A stretch of 46,189 nt of DNA from Candidatus Poseidoniaceae archaeon (GTDB taxonomy: Archaea > Thermoplasmatota > Poseidoniia > Poseidoniales > Poseidoniaceae). Shown piece after piece: positions 1 through 10,058 of the stretch. The stretch lies in the NCBI GenBank assembly GCA_949373095.1, contig CASIBY010000002.1:1-46189 (forward strand), read 5' to 3'. A program made the position numbers and the translations under genes. Under the pieces are notes generated by a model that had not been told where the DNA came from, searched no databases, and saw only the letters and a list, made by a program, of their open reading frames with translations. Numbering within the stretch: the stretch's first letter is position 1; every line of letters begins with the position of its first letter.

Positions 1-708
1 GCATGACATAAGGTAGGCATGGAGGGCTTCTGGCGGCGCTGTAGCTGATGTCTCATAGACCAAGTCTCTGTTGACCGTTGTATTGAGTGCTGCAGCAACC
101 TGTAGCGCAGTGAGTGCCTTCCTGAGGTCACCCTGTGAAATTCGGGTTAGGGCCTCTACCGAGCCATCTTCCATCGTCAATCCTTCAAGTTGAGCGACAT
201 GGGCAACTTGTGAAGATACATCAGCGTCAGCAAGAGGTCGAAATCTGAACACTGCACAACGTGATTGAATGGGCTCAATGATTTTCGACGAATAATTGCA
301 CGAAAGAATAAATCGGCAGGTTTCTGCGTACTGCTCCATGATGCGACGTAATGCTCCTTGAGCATCATTGGTCAACGCATCGGCCTCGTCTAGAAAGATG
401 ATTTTGAAGGCTGCTCCACCGTAGGGTTGGGTGCGGGCAAATTGCTTGACTTTCGTTCGAATGCTCTCCAGTTTCCGTTCATCAGATGCGTTCATCTCAA
501 GAAGATTTTGTCGGTATTCTGGTCCGAATATGTCCTTGGTTAGGGCCATTGCTGCCGTGGTCTTCCCCGTTCCCGGTGGGCCGGCGAAAAGGAGGTGAGG
601 GAAATTCTTGGTTCCTGCGTAGGTTCCTAGCCGCTGAACCACTGCCGCTTGTCCACGAATTTGGTCAACCGATTGCGGGCGGTGTTTTTCGACCCAAAGT
701 TCACTCAT
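1..708 (-). CDS. rfcS: Replication factor C small subunit (clamp loader), C-terminus cut by window edge
   Basis: AAA+ subunit of the archaeal clamp loader, which opens the PCNA ring and places it on primed DNA. The reading frame stays open for 236 codons from the ATG at 706-708 to base 1. Reading from that ATG, the protein begins [12 protein letters not shown], the usual RFC start. It has Walker A GPPGTGKT at residues 43-50, Walker B with DEAD at 107-110, and the SRC arginine-finger motif at 149-151. The family is about 320 residues, so the collar domain lies outside the window. It is divergent from the giant surface-protein gene at 858. The family call is secure; small rather than large subunit rests on the N-terminal sequence and the compact spacing. 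Confidence 0.95.
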   Translation of the reverse strand, partial: MSELWVEKHRPQSVDQIRGQAAVVQRLGTYAGTKNFPHLLFAGPPGTGKTTAAMALTKDIFGPEYRQNLLEMNASDERKLESIRTKVKQFARTQPYGGAAFKIIFLDEADALTNDAQGALRRIMEQYAETCRFILSCNYSSKIIEPIQSRCAVFRFRPLADADVSSQVAHVAQLEGLTMEDGSVEALTRISQGDLRKALTALQVAAALNTTVNRDLVYETSATAPPEALHAYLMSC

Positions 709-857
709 GCTGTAGCCCCTCTGCGACGAGCCTCCTTCAACATTCGCATCAACTTTGGAATGAAACAACGCTGGAAATTACGCATTTTTGGAAGTAGCAT
801 CCATAGCCTGGGAGGGAAAAGACCGTATAACGGAGAGTCCTGTAAGGGACGAGTCCC
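709..857. promoter_or_regulatory. Divergent intergenic region between rfcS and the giant surface-protein gene
   Basis: This 149-base gap must carry promoters for both flanking genes. A TATA-like gtataac lies near 824-830, about 30 nt before the ATG at 858, which fits a very short or absent leader. Just before that ATG is a perfect inverted repeat GGGAC-ga-GTCCC (846-857). A further GTCC at 837-840 could pair with the same GGAC, giving two alternative stems. The positions are seen directly; a regulatory role is inferred. Confidence 0.35.
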
Positions 858-3800
858 ATGAGCAGTATTCCGTCAAACACTCGCAGCAGTACTGCGCTCC
901 TCCTTGTTATGATGTTCCTTCTTGCAGATCTTCTTCTGCCTCAAACTCTTGAAGGATGGACTGAACTTGATGAAGAAATATCCCCGCAGTACGTGGTTTC
1001 CATGCACAGCCCAACGGCTGACACATACATTAGTTTGGCCAATCCGAGCAGCACTTACAACACCTCCGCATCGGGGATACTCTCTTCAGGAGTTATGGCA
1101 GATTCAAGACTACTCTTGAGGTTCCCGATGAATTACACAACGAGCGATACCATTCACAGTGCAACCCTCAACCTGCAATGCACGACCGATGTTCTCGGTC
1201 CGTCCGTGATGTCGGTTTTCGCCGGAGAAATGAAGCGAACTTGGAACGGGTCATCTGCATCTTGGTCAGTTTTTGCTAGCAATCTGGTATGGGACGGATT
1301 GGGAGCAGATGGCGCATCTGACCGCGGCGTTTGGGAGCCTCCAGTTTACATAACTGGGAACGGAACGGTTGCACTCAACGTGACCTCTATAGCGCAAACA
1401 GCAGCACGTAGTAACTTGGGTAACCTTTCAGTCATCGTTTCCTCACTTGGTGCTCAATACGAATGTCATCTTCTTGAAACAACTTCTGCCTCTAACCGCC
1501 CCCAACTCGTGTTGAACACGACCAGCGGTGCTCCAAACGCCACCCCTACCGTGGAGACGGATCTGCCAATACCCGATGGGGCGCCTTGGATGGAAAGCGA
1601 TTTCCTCCTCATGCCGGTGAGTACCCCCTCGCTCTCATTTGACAACAACACGGGTTCCGATGTTGAAATCCAATTGAGCAATAGCGAGGATTGGCGATCT
1701 GCGACCGATCAGGAATGGTTCTTCTCCACCCTTACAACTTCATTTGGGTCAACTGGCACATCTGGCTTCTATGCGCTCCCCTCTTCATTATCCCTCACTA
1801 ACGGGTCTACAATGCACATGCGTGTTCGCTCGATTGACTCTACCGGCCAGATTGGGGCTTGGGATGTCACAAGTTTCCTCCTCCCTTCTCTTGATGTATT
1901 TGACAACGCAGATGGCACCGCGTCCATAACAATCGCACCGTCGGCCGTGGGTCTTGCAGAGGATTTCATACAAGACTCAACTGTAAGCGAAACCGCCAAA
2001 TCAGTGACCTATGGCGAATTAGCAACGCTCGAATCGAGCATGACTTCGAACAAAGAGCGATTGGTCCACCTGCGTGCCTCACTCGATCAACTTGGACTGC
2101 ATGATAACCTCACCATCGTTACAGCAAAGATGGATCTGACTCGCTCAGGTTATTCTGGAGACCCAGTTGTTTCATTGCACAGCATGGAAGATTCAGGTCT
2201 GTGGGATGAAGAAGAAATCACATGGAACAAGATGTCGGATACTGGCATCACTTGGTATGATGGAGGCCGGGGGAACGGGACTGCAACCGTTGCACTGGCC
2301 GACGGTAATCAAACATCATCGTCTTTTTCTTTTGATATCACTCAAGCCGTTCAGAACTACCTCGACAACGGGGATGAATTGCCTCTTGACATGATGCTTG
2401 CAGTTCGTGGAAAGTACCAAAGTTACACCAGTGGTGAGAGCATTCAATTCCACTCTACTGAAGCATTAAACACCGCTGACATGCCGTCCTTTTCACTGAC
2501 TTACAAGTGGGGTAATGGAACTCCTCCGACCCCAGTCCAACTCACTGCACCAGTTGACGGTCTTGCAATCTGGAACAAATCTGGCCACAACTTGTCAGGT
2601 AACACACAACCTTCCCTCAATTGGTCACAACCCTCTACCGGCGATGATATCATCTTTGAGATGGCTACCGATCAGGACTTCCGCCTACGAACATGGCGTG
2701 TTGACACCAGGACAGACAGCGACTTTTCAGCAACCGATGGAACACTGAACATGACGGGCGCCAAGACGCTTGAACTTGGGAACATGTACTTCTGGCGTAT
2801 GTCAACCGTGGACAGCGACGATCATTACGGCGAATGGGTAAGTTCTAGTTTCTTAATTTCCAACCTCGAAAGTATTCACTTGGGCAACGACCGATACGAA
2901 TTCCGCCTCAAGCATGGCAACGGTACAGATGACAACCAGTATCCTGAATGTATGGATACTTACATCGATAGCGGTGCTCCAAATGGTAATTACAATGGCG
3001 ACGAGGAAATTGTTGTTGATTACAACACTCTGCCGTCCGAGACAACTATTTTGCTTGGATGTAATCTTGTTTCTAACCTTCTCCCGGACGGTTATGCTGT
3101 CGAATCAGCTCAGCTCAGTATGATGCTAAGTTCGTCCCCATTCAATTCTCCAAATGTTGGGCTATGGGAAAGCAATCAAAACAACTGGTCTGACGATGAC
3201 GCAACCTGGTCCAGTTCCGATGGGTCCAATTCTTGGGCAACCGCCGGAGCAAAAGGTGCAGAACGTGGCTCACTCCTCGACAGTACATCGGTTGGAACGA
3301 CATACTACGAAGGCGACCGTGTGGAATGGAACGTCACTCTTGCAGTACAAAATGCCATGCGAGAAGATCGCCGGGTTGACTTTGTCGCAGGCATGCTAGG
3401 AACCGGATCAGGCGGTTCCCGAACTGCTTACTTTTACGCTGCAGAAGCAGATATGAGTGACAGGCCAGAACTTTCGTTTGTTTATGTGCCTGGTTCAGAC
3501 GCTGTACCTTCAAACCCCTCGCTTTCTCTGCCTCTGAACGGTTCCTGGTCTATTGGAACAGGCGTGGACATGACACCGATTGCTCGACCAACCCTCAACT
3601 GGTCCTTTTCAGGGGTCATGAATATCGGAGGATATTTGGTCCAACTTGATACTCAATCTGATTTCGCCTCGGTTAACGCCTTAACAGTTGCTTCTTGGAA
3701 CAATATTGGCTTTGATGCAACCAACCTTACCTACACGCCAGCATCTGATTTGGACAATGGAAGTACATGGTACTGGCGAGTGCGTGCAGTCTCGGCAACA

Positions 3801-6800
3801 AATCAGATTGGCAATTGGTCCAATGTATACCACTTCCAAATACCAGACCTCACGACAACGATCTACAATTCTACAAAAGCGTCCGTAGAACTACAACATC
3901 ATGGAGCACTTCCTCATCTTAATCTTCCAAACTTTGTTGACACCTATGTTATCGAGAACGGCAGTGGTTCAGACTCAACTCATGAAAATGCGACCAACTT
4001 ACTGGTTGGAGAAACAAGTTCCGGGTTCCAATCCGCAGCCCTCATACGCATTCCTCTAAGCGAGGTCCCTCAGCCAGCAAATTCTCGAGTCACTGGTGCT
4101 GAACTCAGCCTCTTCGCTGAATACGATTCGGTCGAAGGAGAACCAGTTGCAGTTCGTCCAGTATTACAGAGTTGGACGACGAGCGCAAATGCAACCACCT
4201 ATGACGGCGTCAATAATTGGTCGCTGCGTGGTGGTCGAGATATTGGTGTTGACATCGGCGGTTATGTTGACCTCATTGACAGCGTGAGTGATGATTGGAT
4301 GGACTTTGACGTTACCGAAGCAGTTCAGGGTGCACTTGCAAACGGACAAACGCATCTTTCGTTGATGGTTTACAGTTCATACACTCCTACGTCAGATTTG
4401 GTTAGATTCACTTCGACGCAAGGCAGTTCATCTGAACGCCCCTACCTCACATTAACTTGGGAAAACGGATTGGTCGCCACTCCAGTTTCGGCGGCTCAAA
4501 ATGTAGCTCCTGCATCCAATAGCATCGCTTGGAACGAAACATCACATGCACTCACTCCAGAGTTCCGACCAACCTTGTCTTGGAACTATACCGGCCTGTC
4601 AACAGTTACCGATTGGCGAGTATTCATTCTCGCAGATGCTGATGACGATATGTCCGGCTTAGTTACCTATGATTCACGTACAGATACATCCTCGTTTGAT
4701 CTCACGAACCTTACCTTTACCCCACCAAATGATTTGGATTTCACACAAGAAATTCGGTGGATGGTTCAACCTTTGAACAACGGAATGCTCGGGCCAAGAA
4801 GTTCTTCAACGAACTTCTTCATCCCCGAAGAACTTGGCTCTGAAATAAACTCTACTGATGCAACTCTTTCTATTCAAGAAGGAGCATATGTGTCTGACCT
4901 CGCATACCCTGCAGTCATGCAAGATACGTATTTGGACAGCGGTAATACCTTGGTTAGCAAGGGAAGTGATACAATCCTCTCAGTTGGCCGAAGTCAGTTA
5001 TCTTACAGCAATACAGCACTGCGAACGAGTTCATTGATTGATATTGATTTCTCAAACCTGCCAATGCCTGGAACTTATGAAGTGTTGAATGCAACGCTCG
5101 AAATGGATGTTTTGAGTGCCAATGGATTTGTCTTCATGACCGTCTCAGAAATGACAAGCTCTTGGAGTGAATCATCGGTTTGGGCTTACCCTGCCGGAAA
5201 CACAACCACATGGGCTGGTCCAGGTGCATACCACTCCGCAGATTCTGAAGCACCGTTCAATGGTGGATTTTGGGTCAACAATACCGGTTCATTTGCAGCC
5301 AATGTCACTGCACTCGTTCAACACGCTCTTGCTGGAGGGCAAAACGGAATCAATGTGATTTTGCAGCCAGAAGAAGTCAACTCGATTGTAAACGGACGCC
5401 TTACTCTTGCAAGCAGCGAACACCCGAGTGTTGATCTTCGACCCCGTCTGAACATCACCTACCGGATTACAAATCCATTCCTTGTCGTTGCACCAACCGG
5501 CCTTCAGCCTGTTGATGGCGCAACCCTATGGGATACTACACAACCTCGCCCCTCCGGACAAAATGAAACCGATTTCTCTTGGAATAGCACCGTCACGAAC
5601 GAATCGCAGATGGTTGCCTGTTTCGCTTCCAACGTTCGGTTTACAGAGGATTTAGAATGCTTCTCTACCGCCGAGTTGCTCAATGATTCAGTCGATAACG
5701 CGAGTTACGACGCTCAAAACAATACCGTCACGAACTCCGCGATGGACAAGGGCGATGAATGGGTATTCTGGCGTATCCGGTCGGACCAAAATGACCGCAT
5801 TGGCGAATGGTCAGCAACTCAAAAGTACCGAAATCCAGACGACTTTGGGACCGGCGATGGCGAAGGTAATCATTCAATTACTCTCCAACGTGGAAGTATC
5901 TTCACGGACACAACTGTCGTGCCTGCGGTTCCTGACCTTTCGATTGATTCACAAGCCACTGTTAACAACGGAGGTTCTGCGAATCTAATTCTAGGAACTT
6001 CTGTTGCTGGTGCGGGTGAAAGCCGTATTCTCATTGAATACGACCTATCAAGTCTTCCTTGGCCTGCAGCCATGACACCTACTTCAATGGTCATGCGACT
6101 TTACCAAAACACGTTCAGTGGAAGCGTATCCACGACCGTTTCTGCTCATGCATGCAGTCCATTCAGCGAATCTTCAACGGTTTGGGCTAACGCACCTACA
6201 TGTTCTTCCTCAGAGATTACTCGGACAACAATTCCAGCAATGGCTCCAAGTGGATGGGTTGATTGGGACCTTACCAGTCTCGCTCAGAGCAACATTGCAA
6301 ACGGAAACACGACCATGACCGTTATGCTCAAGCGAGTGGGCACATCATCGGCAACTTTGGTCTTTGATTCCTCCGATGCTTCGACTGCAACTCAGCGACC
6401 AACACTTGAACTGGAATACATCGATAACGTCAATGGTATCATCCCTCCGAGCCAGCCGGTACAGATTGCGCCGCTTGACGGTACTGTGCTTTATTCGGAG
6501 TCCGGGGGTGTACTCTCACCCCTTCAAAATCCAACTCTGTCATGGTCTCCACTCACGGGAGCTACAGGTTACATTCTCACCATAGCCAATGAATCCGGCG
6601 TCTACAAATACAACTCTTGGGAAGATTCTGAAATCAGTAATACGACCTTCCGTTTCAACAACAATTTGACAGCAGGGTCCTTATTCACATGGTGGGTTCA
6701 AGGTGTCAATCAGTCCATCCCTGGCCCTTCATCGTCTCGATGGAGTTTTGCGGTTGGCTCTCCAAATCACGTCGATAATAACGATTTGACATTTACCTAC

Positions 6801-9800
6801 ACTTTCCAGACAGGAAACGAAGTAGCAGCATATGGACACACCAACATCCAAGATGTTAGTTTGTACTCTGAATCTGGAAACGACAATTCTGGTAGTGACT
6901 CTTCTCTAGCAGTAGGGACTTTCTGTGGTATCTTGTGGACGGCCGAGTGCCGTGCTACCTTGTCGCTTGACACCGGTCAGATTCCATTCCCTGTCTATCA
7001 ACAGGTCCATTCTGCATCGCTTGGATTGTATGTCAACGGTTGGACTTCAGTGGGCGGGGCAACATCAGCTTCGTTTTCAATCCATGAAGTTTTGAATCCA
7101 AATTGGACTCACACCTCAGCAACATGGAACGGTTCCACTTCAGGTGTTAATTGGGCATCTCCTGGAATGCAAGCAGGTGTTGATTATGCAACATCGCCAA
7201 TCTCTACTACCGTTCTCAACGTGGACAGCACGGGATGGGCATGGTTCGATATTGGAGTTGAAGGAATGTCCGTTAACAGTCAGCACACATGGATTATTAT
7301 CGGGGCTGCCAATACAGGACATGCACATGCGTCGTTCGCATCAAGTGAATCTCTCTCTTTCGATTATCGGCCTAAGATGTTGGTTAATACCACAAATGTA
7401 ACTTCCATTGATATTGCCCCCACTGGCTCCGTAAGCACGGATGCCGATACCGCAGTCAACTTCAATTCAGTAGCATACGACCACTTGAGCATGGTTCAAT
7501 CACCACCAGTGTTTTGGACTTCAACATCGGGATCCATTGGTCTCAACGGACTTTTCAATCCGTCCACCGCAGGAACTCATCAAGTTCAGGCATGCTTTGG
7601 ATTGGTATGTGGTGTCCAGAACATCACTGTGACTCCTGGGGCTGCTGTAACGCTTGTTGTCTCACCATTAACTGCGACAATTACGGCTGATGAAACGCTT
7701 ACCATCACCGCTGAAATGGTTGACCAACATGGAAATGCAGTTCCCGGTGAACCGATTATCTACACGCCAACAAACGGAAGCATGAATGCAATAACTCCCA
7801 ATGTCTTCCAGCCATATTCGGCAGGAACACATATCGTTCAGGTTCGTCATGCAATCACTGGAGGTTCATTCGTTGATGTTAGCATTACGGTTACCAACGG
7901 GGCTCCTTCGTACTTTGAACTCAATGGCTGTGCAGGAACTGTACCTGCTGGCGTATGGTGCGACATTACTGCAGAAGTTTTCGACCAATTTGGAAACCAA
8001 CTTGACCTCGCAGAAGCGGGTAATTTGACGTGGACGACAACGAACGGTAACTATTCAGAATTAAATCAGCAATACTTCCCAGACCATGTTGGAACTTGGT
8101 GGCTCAACTTAACCTCAGTTTCTGGTGCTGCGGATGAAATGATGATTACCGTCGGCCATGGAGAAATTCAGTTCCTTGAACTCAATACTTCATCAACATC
8201 GGTGACCGCAGACGATAGAGTATACATCAACACAACACGAGTTGACGTTCGTGGTAATCGCCTAGCGGTGATTCTACCATCGGATAACTGGACCAAGAAG
8301 GCTGATGGGCAGTTGACTCCAGGTTCGCCAGCAATTTGGGACCCCGTCTCACGAGGTTCAAAAACCATTGAAGCACGTTATGAATCAACGCTTTCGGAGG
8401 TAGTGATTACCGTTGTTGAAGGTAAAATTCAGACCATGATTATCGTCGTTGATAACGTGGAGTCAACTTGGGAAACCTTTGACATCACAGCAGACGGGAC
8501 GATTGAGGCAAAGATAAGAGCTATCGATGCAAAAGGCAACAAGTGGGATGTCCAAGCGAATTGGAGCCTAGATCATCCGACGATGGGCGAATCCTCTTCG
8601 TTCCTCGAAAAGGTACTAGGTGATTCCACTGTATTCACTCCTTACTTCGCAAGTGATGATGCCTACATTATGACAGCAACTTACTTTGACGGCAACGTTT
8701 CACACGCAGTTTCAATTAACGTAACAGTTGCTAATGGCTTCCTTCATACTGTGACGATGACGGCTATTGCAACCAACCCTCAACAAACCACAGGTGCGAA
8801 CTTTGACATGACCGCGGATTACGGCGTTGATTTCAACGCTGAACTCTACGATTTGGACAGCAACAGAATTGATGCTAGTGAACTAACTTGGCTGGTTGAC
8901 TTGCCTAATGGTGAAACTATTGATGCAACAACGGATTTGCTACTTAGTGACATGAGTTGGATTCCAGAGAATGTTGGTACCTACACTGTGACTGCATACA
9001 GCATTAGCGGGACTGGCTACAATATCTCGGATTCAGTGAGTTTTACCGTATACCATGGTGTACCAACTACGGTCATGGCATCGGTTACAAACTCAAATCC
9101 GACTGCTGGTGATTTCATCCAATTTTATGTCAACGGTACTGACCAATATGGTAACGTCTTCTCTCAGAATGTGCAGTGGACCGAGAATGAAGGAGAAGTA
9201 GCAGGATTGGTTGCAGATGATGAAACAGATGGTGCATACACCTACGGCGCCGAAGTCGCAGGCATCCACACTCTTGTTTATCGTGTGAACACCAATGTTG
9301 AATCTGTATTGGAAGTGAATGTTTCCGCTCAGAGTTTGGTCAATCGACTTGAAGTCAACTTGACGAAAACAACATTGGAGCAACTCGCAACATTGGAAGT
9401 TAGCATTCGGGCATTTGACGCATTTGACAATGAAATTGCCGTTCCTCCAAGCATTAAGGTAGATGCATCGGGACGGGCAACGATTACCATGATAAGTTCA
9501 GAAGTTTGGAGCATCACTACCTTAGATGATGGTACCCAAACAATCAGTGTCAACGCGGGTTCAGTTCGTGTTGATTCCGACATTGAAGTGACTGGGACAA
9601 CAGCAGGTTTCTTTGAAGCAGGCGGAACATTGTATTATGTTGGAGCAGGTCTTCTTGGACTTGTAGTGATTGTGTTGCTGGTCTTGTTGGTCATGTTTAT
9701 GCGGTCTGGAAATGAAGGCTGGGATGAAGATGACTACGATGATGAAGATGAAGATGAATCACCAAAATCACGTCCAAGTGGTCAGGCATCGGGCCCAAGC

Positions 9801-10043
9801 GGTCCAGCTCCTGGCCCAAGCGGTCCAGCTCCTGGCCCAAGTGGTCCAGCGCCAGGTCCAAGCGGTCCGGCCCCAAGTGCCGCAGAACCAGAAGTCGAAG
9901 AAACAATCGAAGCTGAATCATCCGTTGAAGATGATGACAGTTATCGAGTTGACGAAGATGGTACTGAATGGTGGGAAGATGAGGAAGGCACGTGGTGGTT
10001 CCGACTTTCAGGCCAAGAAGAATGGGAAGAATGGACTGAATAA
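858..10043 (+). CDS. Giant membrane-anchored surface protein with seven DNRLRE-like units and Ig-like repeats (3061 aa)
   Basis: A predicted exported cell-surface protein. Residues 1-33 form a signal peptide with a long Leu/Met-rich core. Seven DNRLRE-like beta domains (DTY opening, LLRF strand, paired W positions) begin near residues 54, 368, 699, 1027, 1354, 1682 and 1996, a period of about 314-331 residues. The first six are each followed by a fibronectin-like module ending in motifs such as WYWRVRAVS and IGNWS. From about 2181 to 2910 there are roughly eight Ig-like repeats with a recurring D..GN motif. A membrane helix lies near 2925-2948, then an acidic stretch, a GPSGPAP repeat and a tail rich in W and E. 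Many N-x-S/T sites suggest N-glycosylation. The next surface-protein gene starts 15 nt downstream, so co-transcription is likely. Adhesion, S-layer or substrate-binding roles are possible; none is shown. Confidence 0.9.
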   Translation: MSSIPSNTRSSTALLLVMMFLLADLLLPQTLEGWTELDEEISPQYVVSMHSPTADTYISLANPSSTYNTSASGILSSGVMADSRLLLRFPMNYTTSDTIHSATLNLQCTTDVLGPSVMSVFAGEMKRTWNGSSASWSVFASNLVWDGLGADGASDRGVWEPPVYITGNGTVALNVTSIAQTAARSNLGNLSVIVSSLGAQYECHLLETTSASNRPQLVLNTTSGAPNATPTVETDLPIPDGAPWMESDFLLMPVSTPSLSFDNNTGSDVEIQLSNSEDWRSATDQEWFFSTLTTSFGSTGTSGFYALPSSLSLTNGSTMHMRVRSIDSTGQIGAWDVTSFLLPSLDVFDNADGTASITIAPSAVGLAEDFIQDSTVSETAKSVTYGELATLESSMTSNKERLVHLRASLDQLGLHDNLTIVTAKMDLTRSGYSGDPVVSLHSMEDSGLWDEEEITWNKMSDTGITWYDGGRGNGTATVALADGNQTSSSFSFDITQAVQNYLDNGDELPLDMMLAVRGKYQSYTSGESIQFHSTEALNTADMPSFSLTYKWGNGTPPTPVQLTAPVDGLAIWNKSGHNLSGNTQPSLNWSQPSTGDDIIFEMATDQDFRLRTWRVDTRTDSDFSATDGTLNMTGAKTLELGNMYFWRMSTVDSDDHYGEWVSSSFLISNLESIHLGNDRYEFRLKHGNGTDDNQYPECMDTYIDSGAPNGNYNGDEEIVVDYNTLPSETTILLGCNLVSNLLPDGYAVESAQLSMMLSSSPFNSPNVGLWESNQNNWSDDDATWSSSDGSNSWATAGAKGAERGSLLDSTSVGTTYYEGDRVEWNVTLAVQNAMREDRRVDFVAGMLGTGSGGSRTAYFYAAEADMSDRPELSFVYVPGSDAVPSNPSLSLPLNGSWSIGTGVDMTPIARPTLNWSFSGVMNIGGYLVQLDTQSDFASVNALTVASWNNIGFDATNLTYTPASDLDNGSTWYWRVRAVSATNQIGNWSNVYHFQIPDLTTTIYNSTKASVELQHHGALPHLNLPNFVDTYVIENGSGSDSTHENATNLLVGETSSGFQSAALIRIPLSEVPQPANSRVTGAELSLFAEYDSVEGEPVAVRPVLQSWTTSANATTYDGVNNWSLRGGRDIGVDIGGYVDLIDSVSDDWMDFDVTEAVQGALANGQTHLSLMVYSSYTPTSDLVRFTSTQGSSSERPYLTLTWENGLVATPVSAAQNVAPASNSIAWNETSHALTPEFRPTLSWNYTGLSTVTDWRVFILADADDDMSGLVTYDSRTDTSSFDLTNLTFTPPNDLDFTQEIRWMVQPLNNGMLGPRSSSTNFFIPEELGSEINSTDATLSIQEGAYVSDLAYPAVMQDTYLDSGNTLVSKGSDTILSVGRSQLSYSNTALRTSSLIDIDFSNLPMPGTYEVLNATLEMDVLSANGFVFMTVSEMTSSWSESSVWAYPAGNTTTWAGPGAYHSADSEAPFNGGFWVNNTGSFAANVTALVQHALAGGQNGINVILQPEEVNSIVNGRLTLASSEHPSVDLRPRLNITYRITNPFLVVAPTGLQPVDGATLWDTTQPRPSGQNETDFSWNSTVTNESQMVACFASNVRFTEDLECFSTAELLNDSVDNASYDAQNNTVTNSAMDKGDEWVFWRIRSDQNDRIGEWSATQKYRNPDDFGTGDGEGNHSITLQRGSIFTDTTVVPAVPDLSIDSQATVNNGGSANLILGTSVAGAGESRILIEYDLSSLPWPAAMTPTSMVMRLYQNTFSGSVSTTVSAHACSPFSESSTVWANAPTCSSSEITRTTIPAMAPSGWVDWDLTSLAQSNIANGNTTMTVMLKRVGTSSATLVFDSSDASTATQRPTLELEYIDNVNGIIPPSQPVQIAPLDGTVLYSESGGVLSPLQNPTLSWSPLTGATGYILTIANESGVYKYNSWEDSEISNTTFRFNNNLTAGSLFTWWVQGVNQSIPGPSSSRWSFAVGSPNHVDNNDLTFTYTFQTGNEVAAYGHTNIQDVSLYSESGNDNSGSDSSLAVGTFCGILWTAECRATLSLDTGQIPFPVYQQVHSASLGLYVNGWTSVGGATSASFSIHEVLNPNWTHTSATWNGSTSGVNWASPGMQAGVDYATSPISTTVLNVDSTGWAWFDIGVEGMSVNSQHTWIIIGAANTGHAHASFASSESLSFDYRPKMLVNTTNVTSIDIAPTGSVSTDADTAVNFNSVAYDHLSMVQSPPVFWTSTSGSIGLNGLFNPSTAGTHQVQACFGLVCGVQNITVTPGAAVTLVVSPLTATITADETLTITAEMVDQHGNAVPGEPIIYTPTNGSMNAITPNVFQPYSAGTHIVQVRHAITGGSFVDVSITVTNGAPSYFELNGCAGTVPAGVWCDITAEVFDQFGNQLDLAEAGNLTWTTTNGNYSELNQQYFPDHVGTWWLNLTSVSGAADEMMITVGHGEIQFLELNTSSTSVTADDRVYINTTRVDVRGNRLAVILPSDNWTKKADGQLTPGSPAIWDPVSRGSKTIEARYESTLSEVVITVVEGKIQTMIIVVDNVESTWETFDITADGTIEAKIRAIDAKGNKWDVQANWSLDHPTMGESSSFLEKVLGDSTVFTPYFASDDAYIMTATYFDGNVSHAVSINVTVANGFLHTVTMTAIATNPQQTTGANFDMTADYGVDFNAELYDLDSNRIDASELTWLVDLPNGETIDATTDLLLSDMSWIPENVGTYTVTAYSISGTGYNISDSVSFTVYHGVPTTVMASVTNSNPTAGDFIQFYVNGTDQYGNVFSQNVQWTENEGEVAGLVADDETDGAYTYGAEVAGIHTLVYRVNTNVESVLEVNVSAQSLVNRLEVNLTKTTLEQLATLEVSIRAFDAFDNEIAVPPSIKVDASGRATITMISSEVWSITTLDDGTQTISVNAGSVRVDSDIEVTGTTAGFFEAGGTLYYVGAGLLGLVVIVLLVLLVMFMRSGNEGWDEDDYDDEDEDESPKSRPSGQASGPSGPAPGPSGPAPGPSGPAPGPSGPAPSAAEPEVEETIEAESSVEDDDSYRVDEDGTEWWEDEEGTWWFRLSGQEEWEEWTE
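9792..9875 (+). repeat. In-frame 21-bp tandem repeat encoding GPSGPAP x4
   Basis: Four consecutive 21-base units encode GPSGPAP in the juxtamembrane cytoplasmic tail of the 3061-residue protein. The first two units are identical, and the last two differ at mostly third-codon positions. This looks like a Pro/Gly spacer between the acidic segment and the Trp-rich end. Copy number is likely to vary between strains, because such repeats expand and contract by slippage. Confidence 0.9.
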
Positions 10044-10058
10044 CTGGATTGGATTTAG

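Noticed and set aside
9792-9875. CRISPR-like or mobile tandem array
   Set aside because: The 21-base units are in frame, have no spacers and encode a GPSGPAP linker within a gene.
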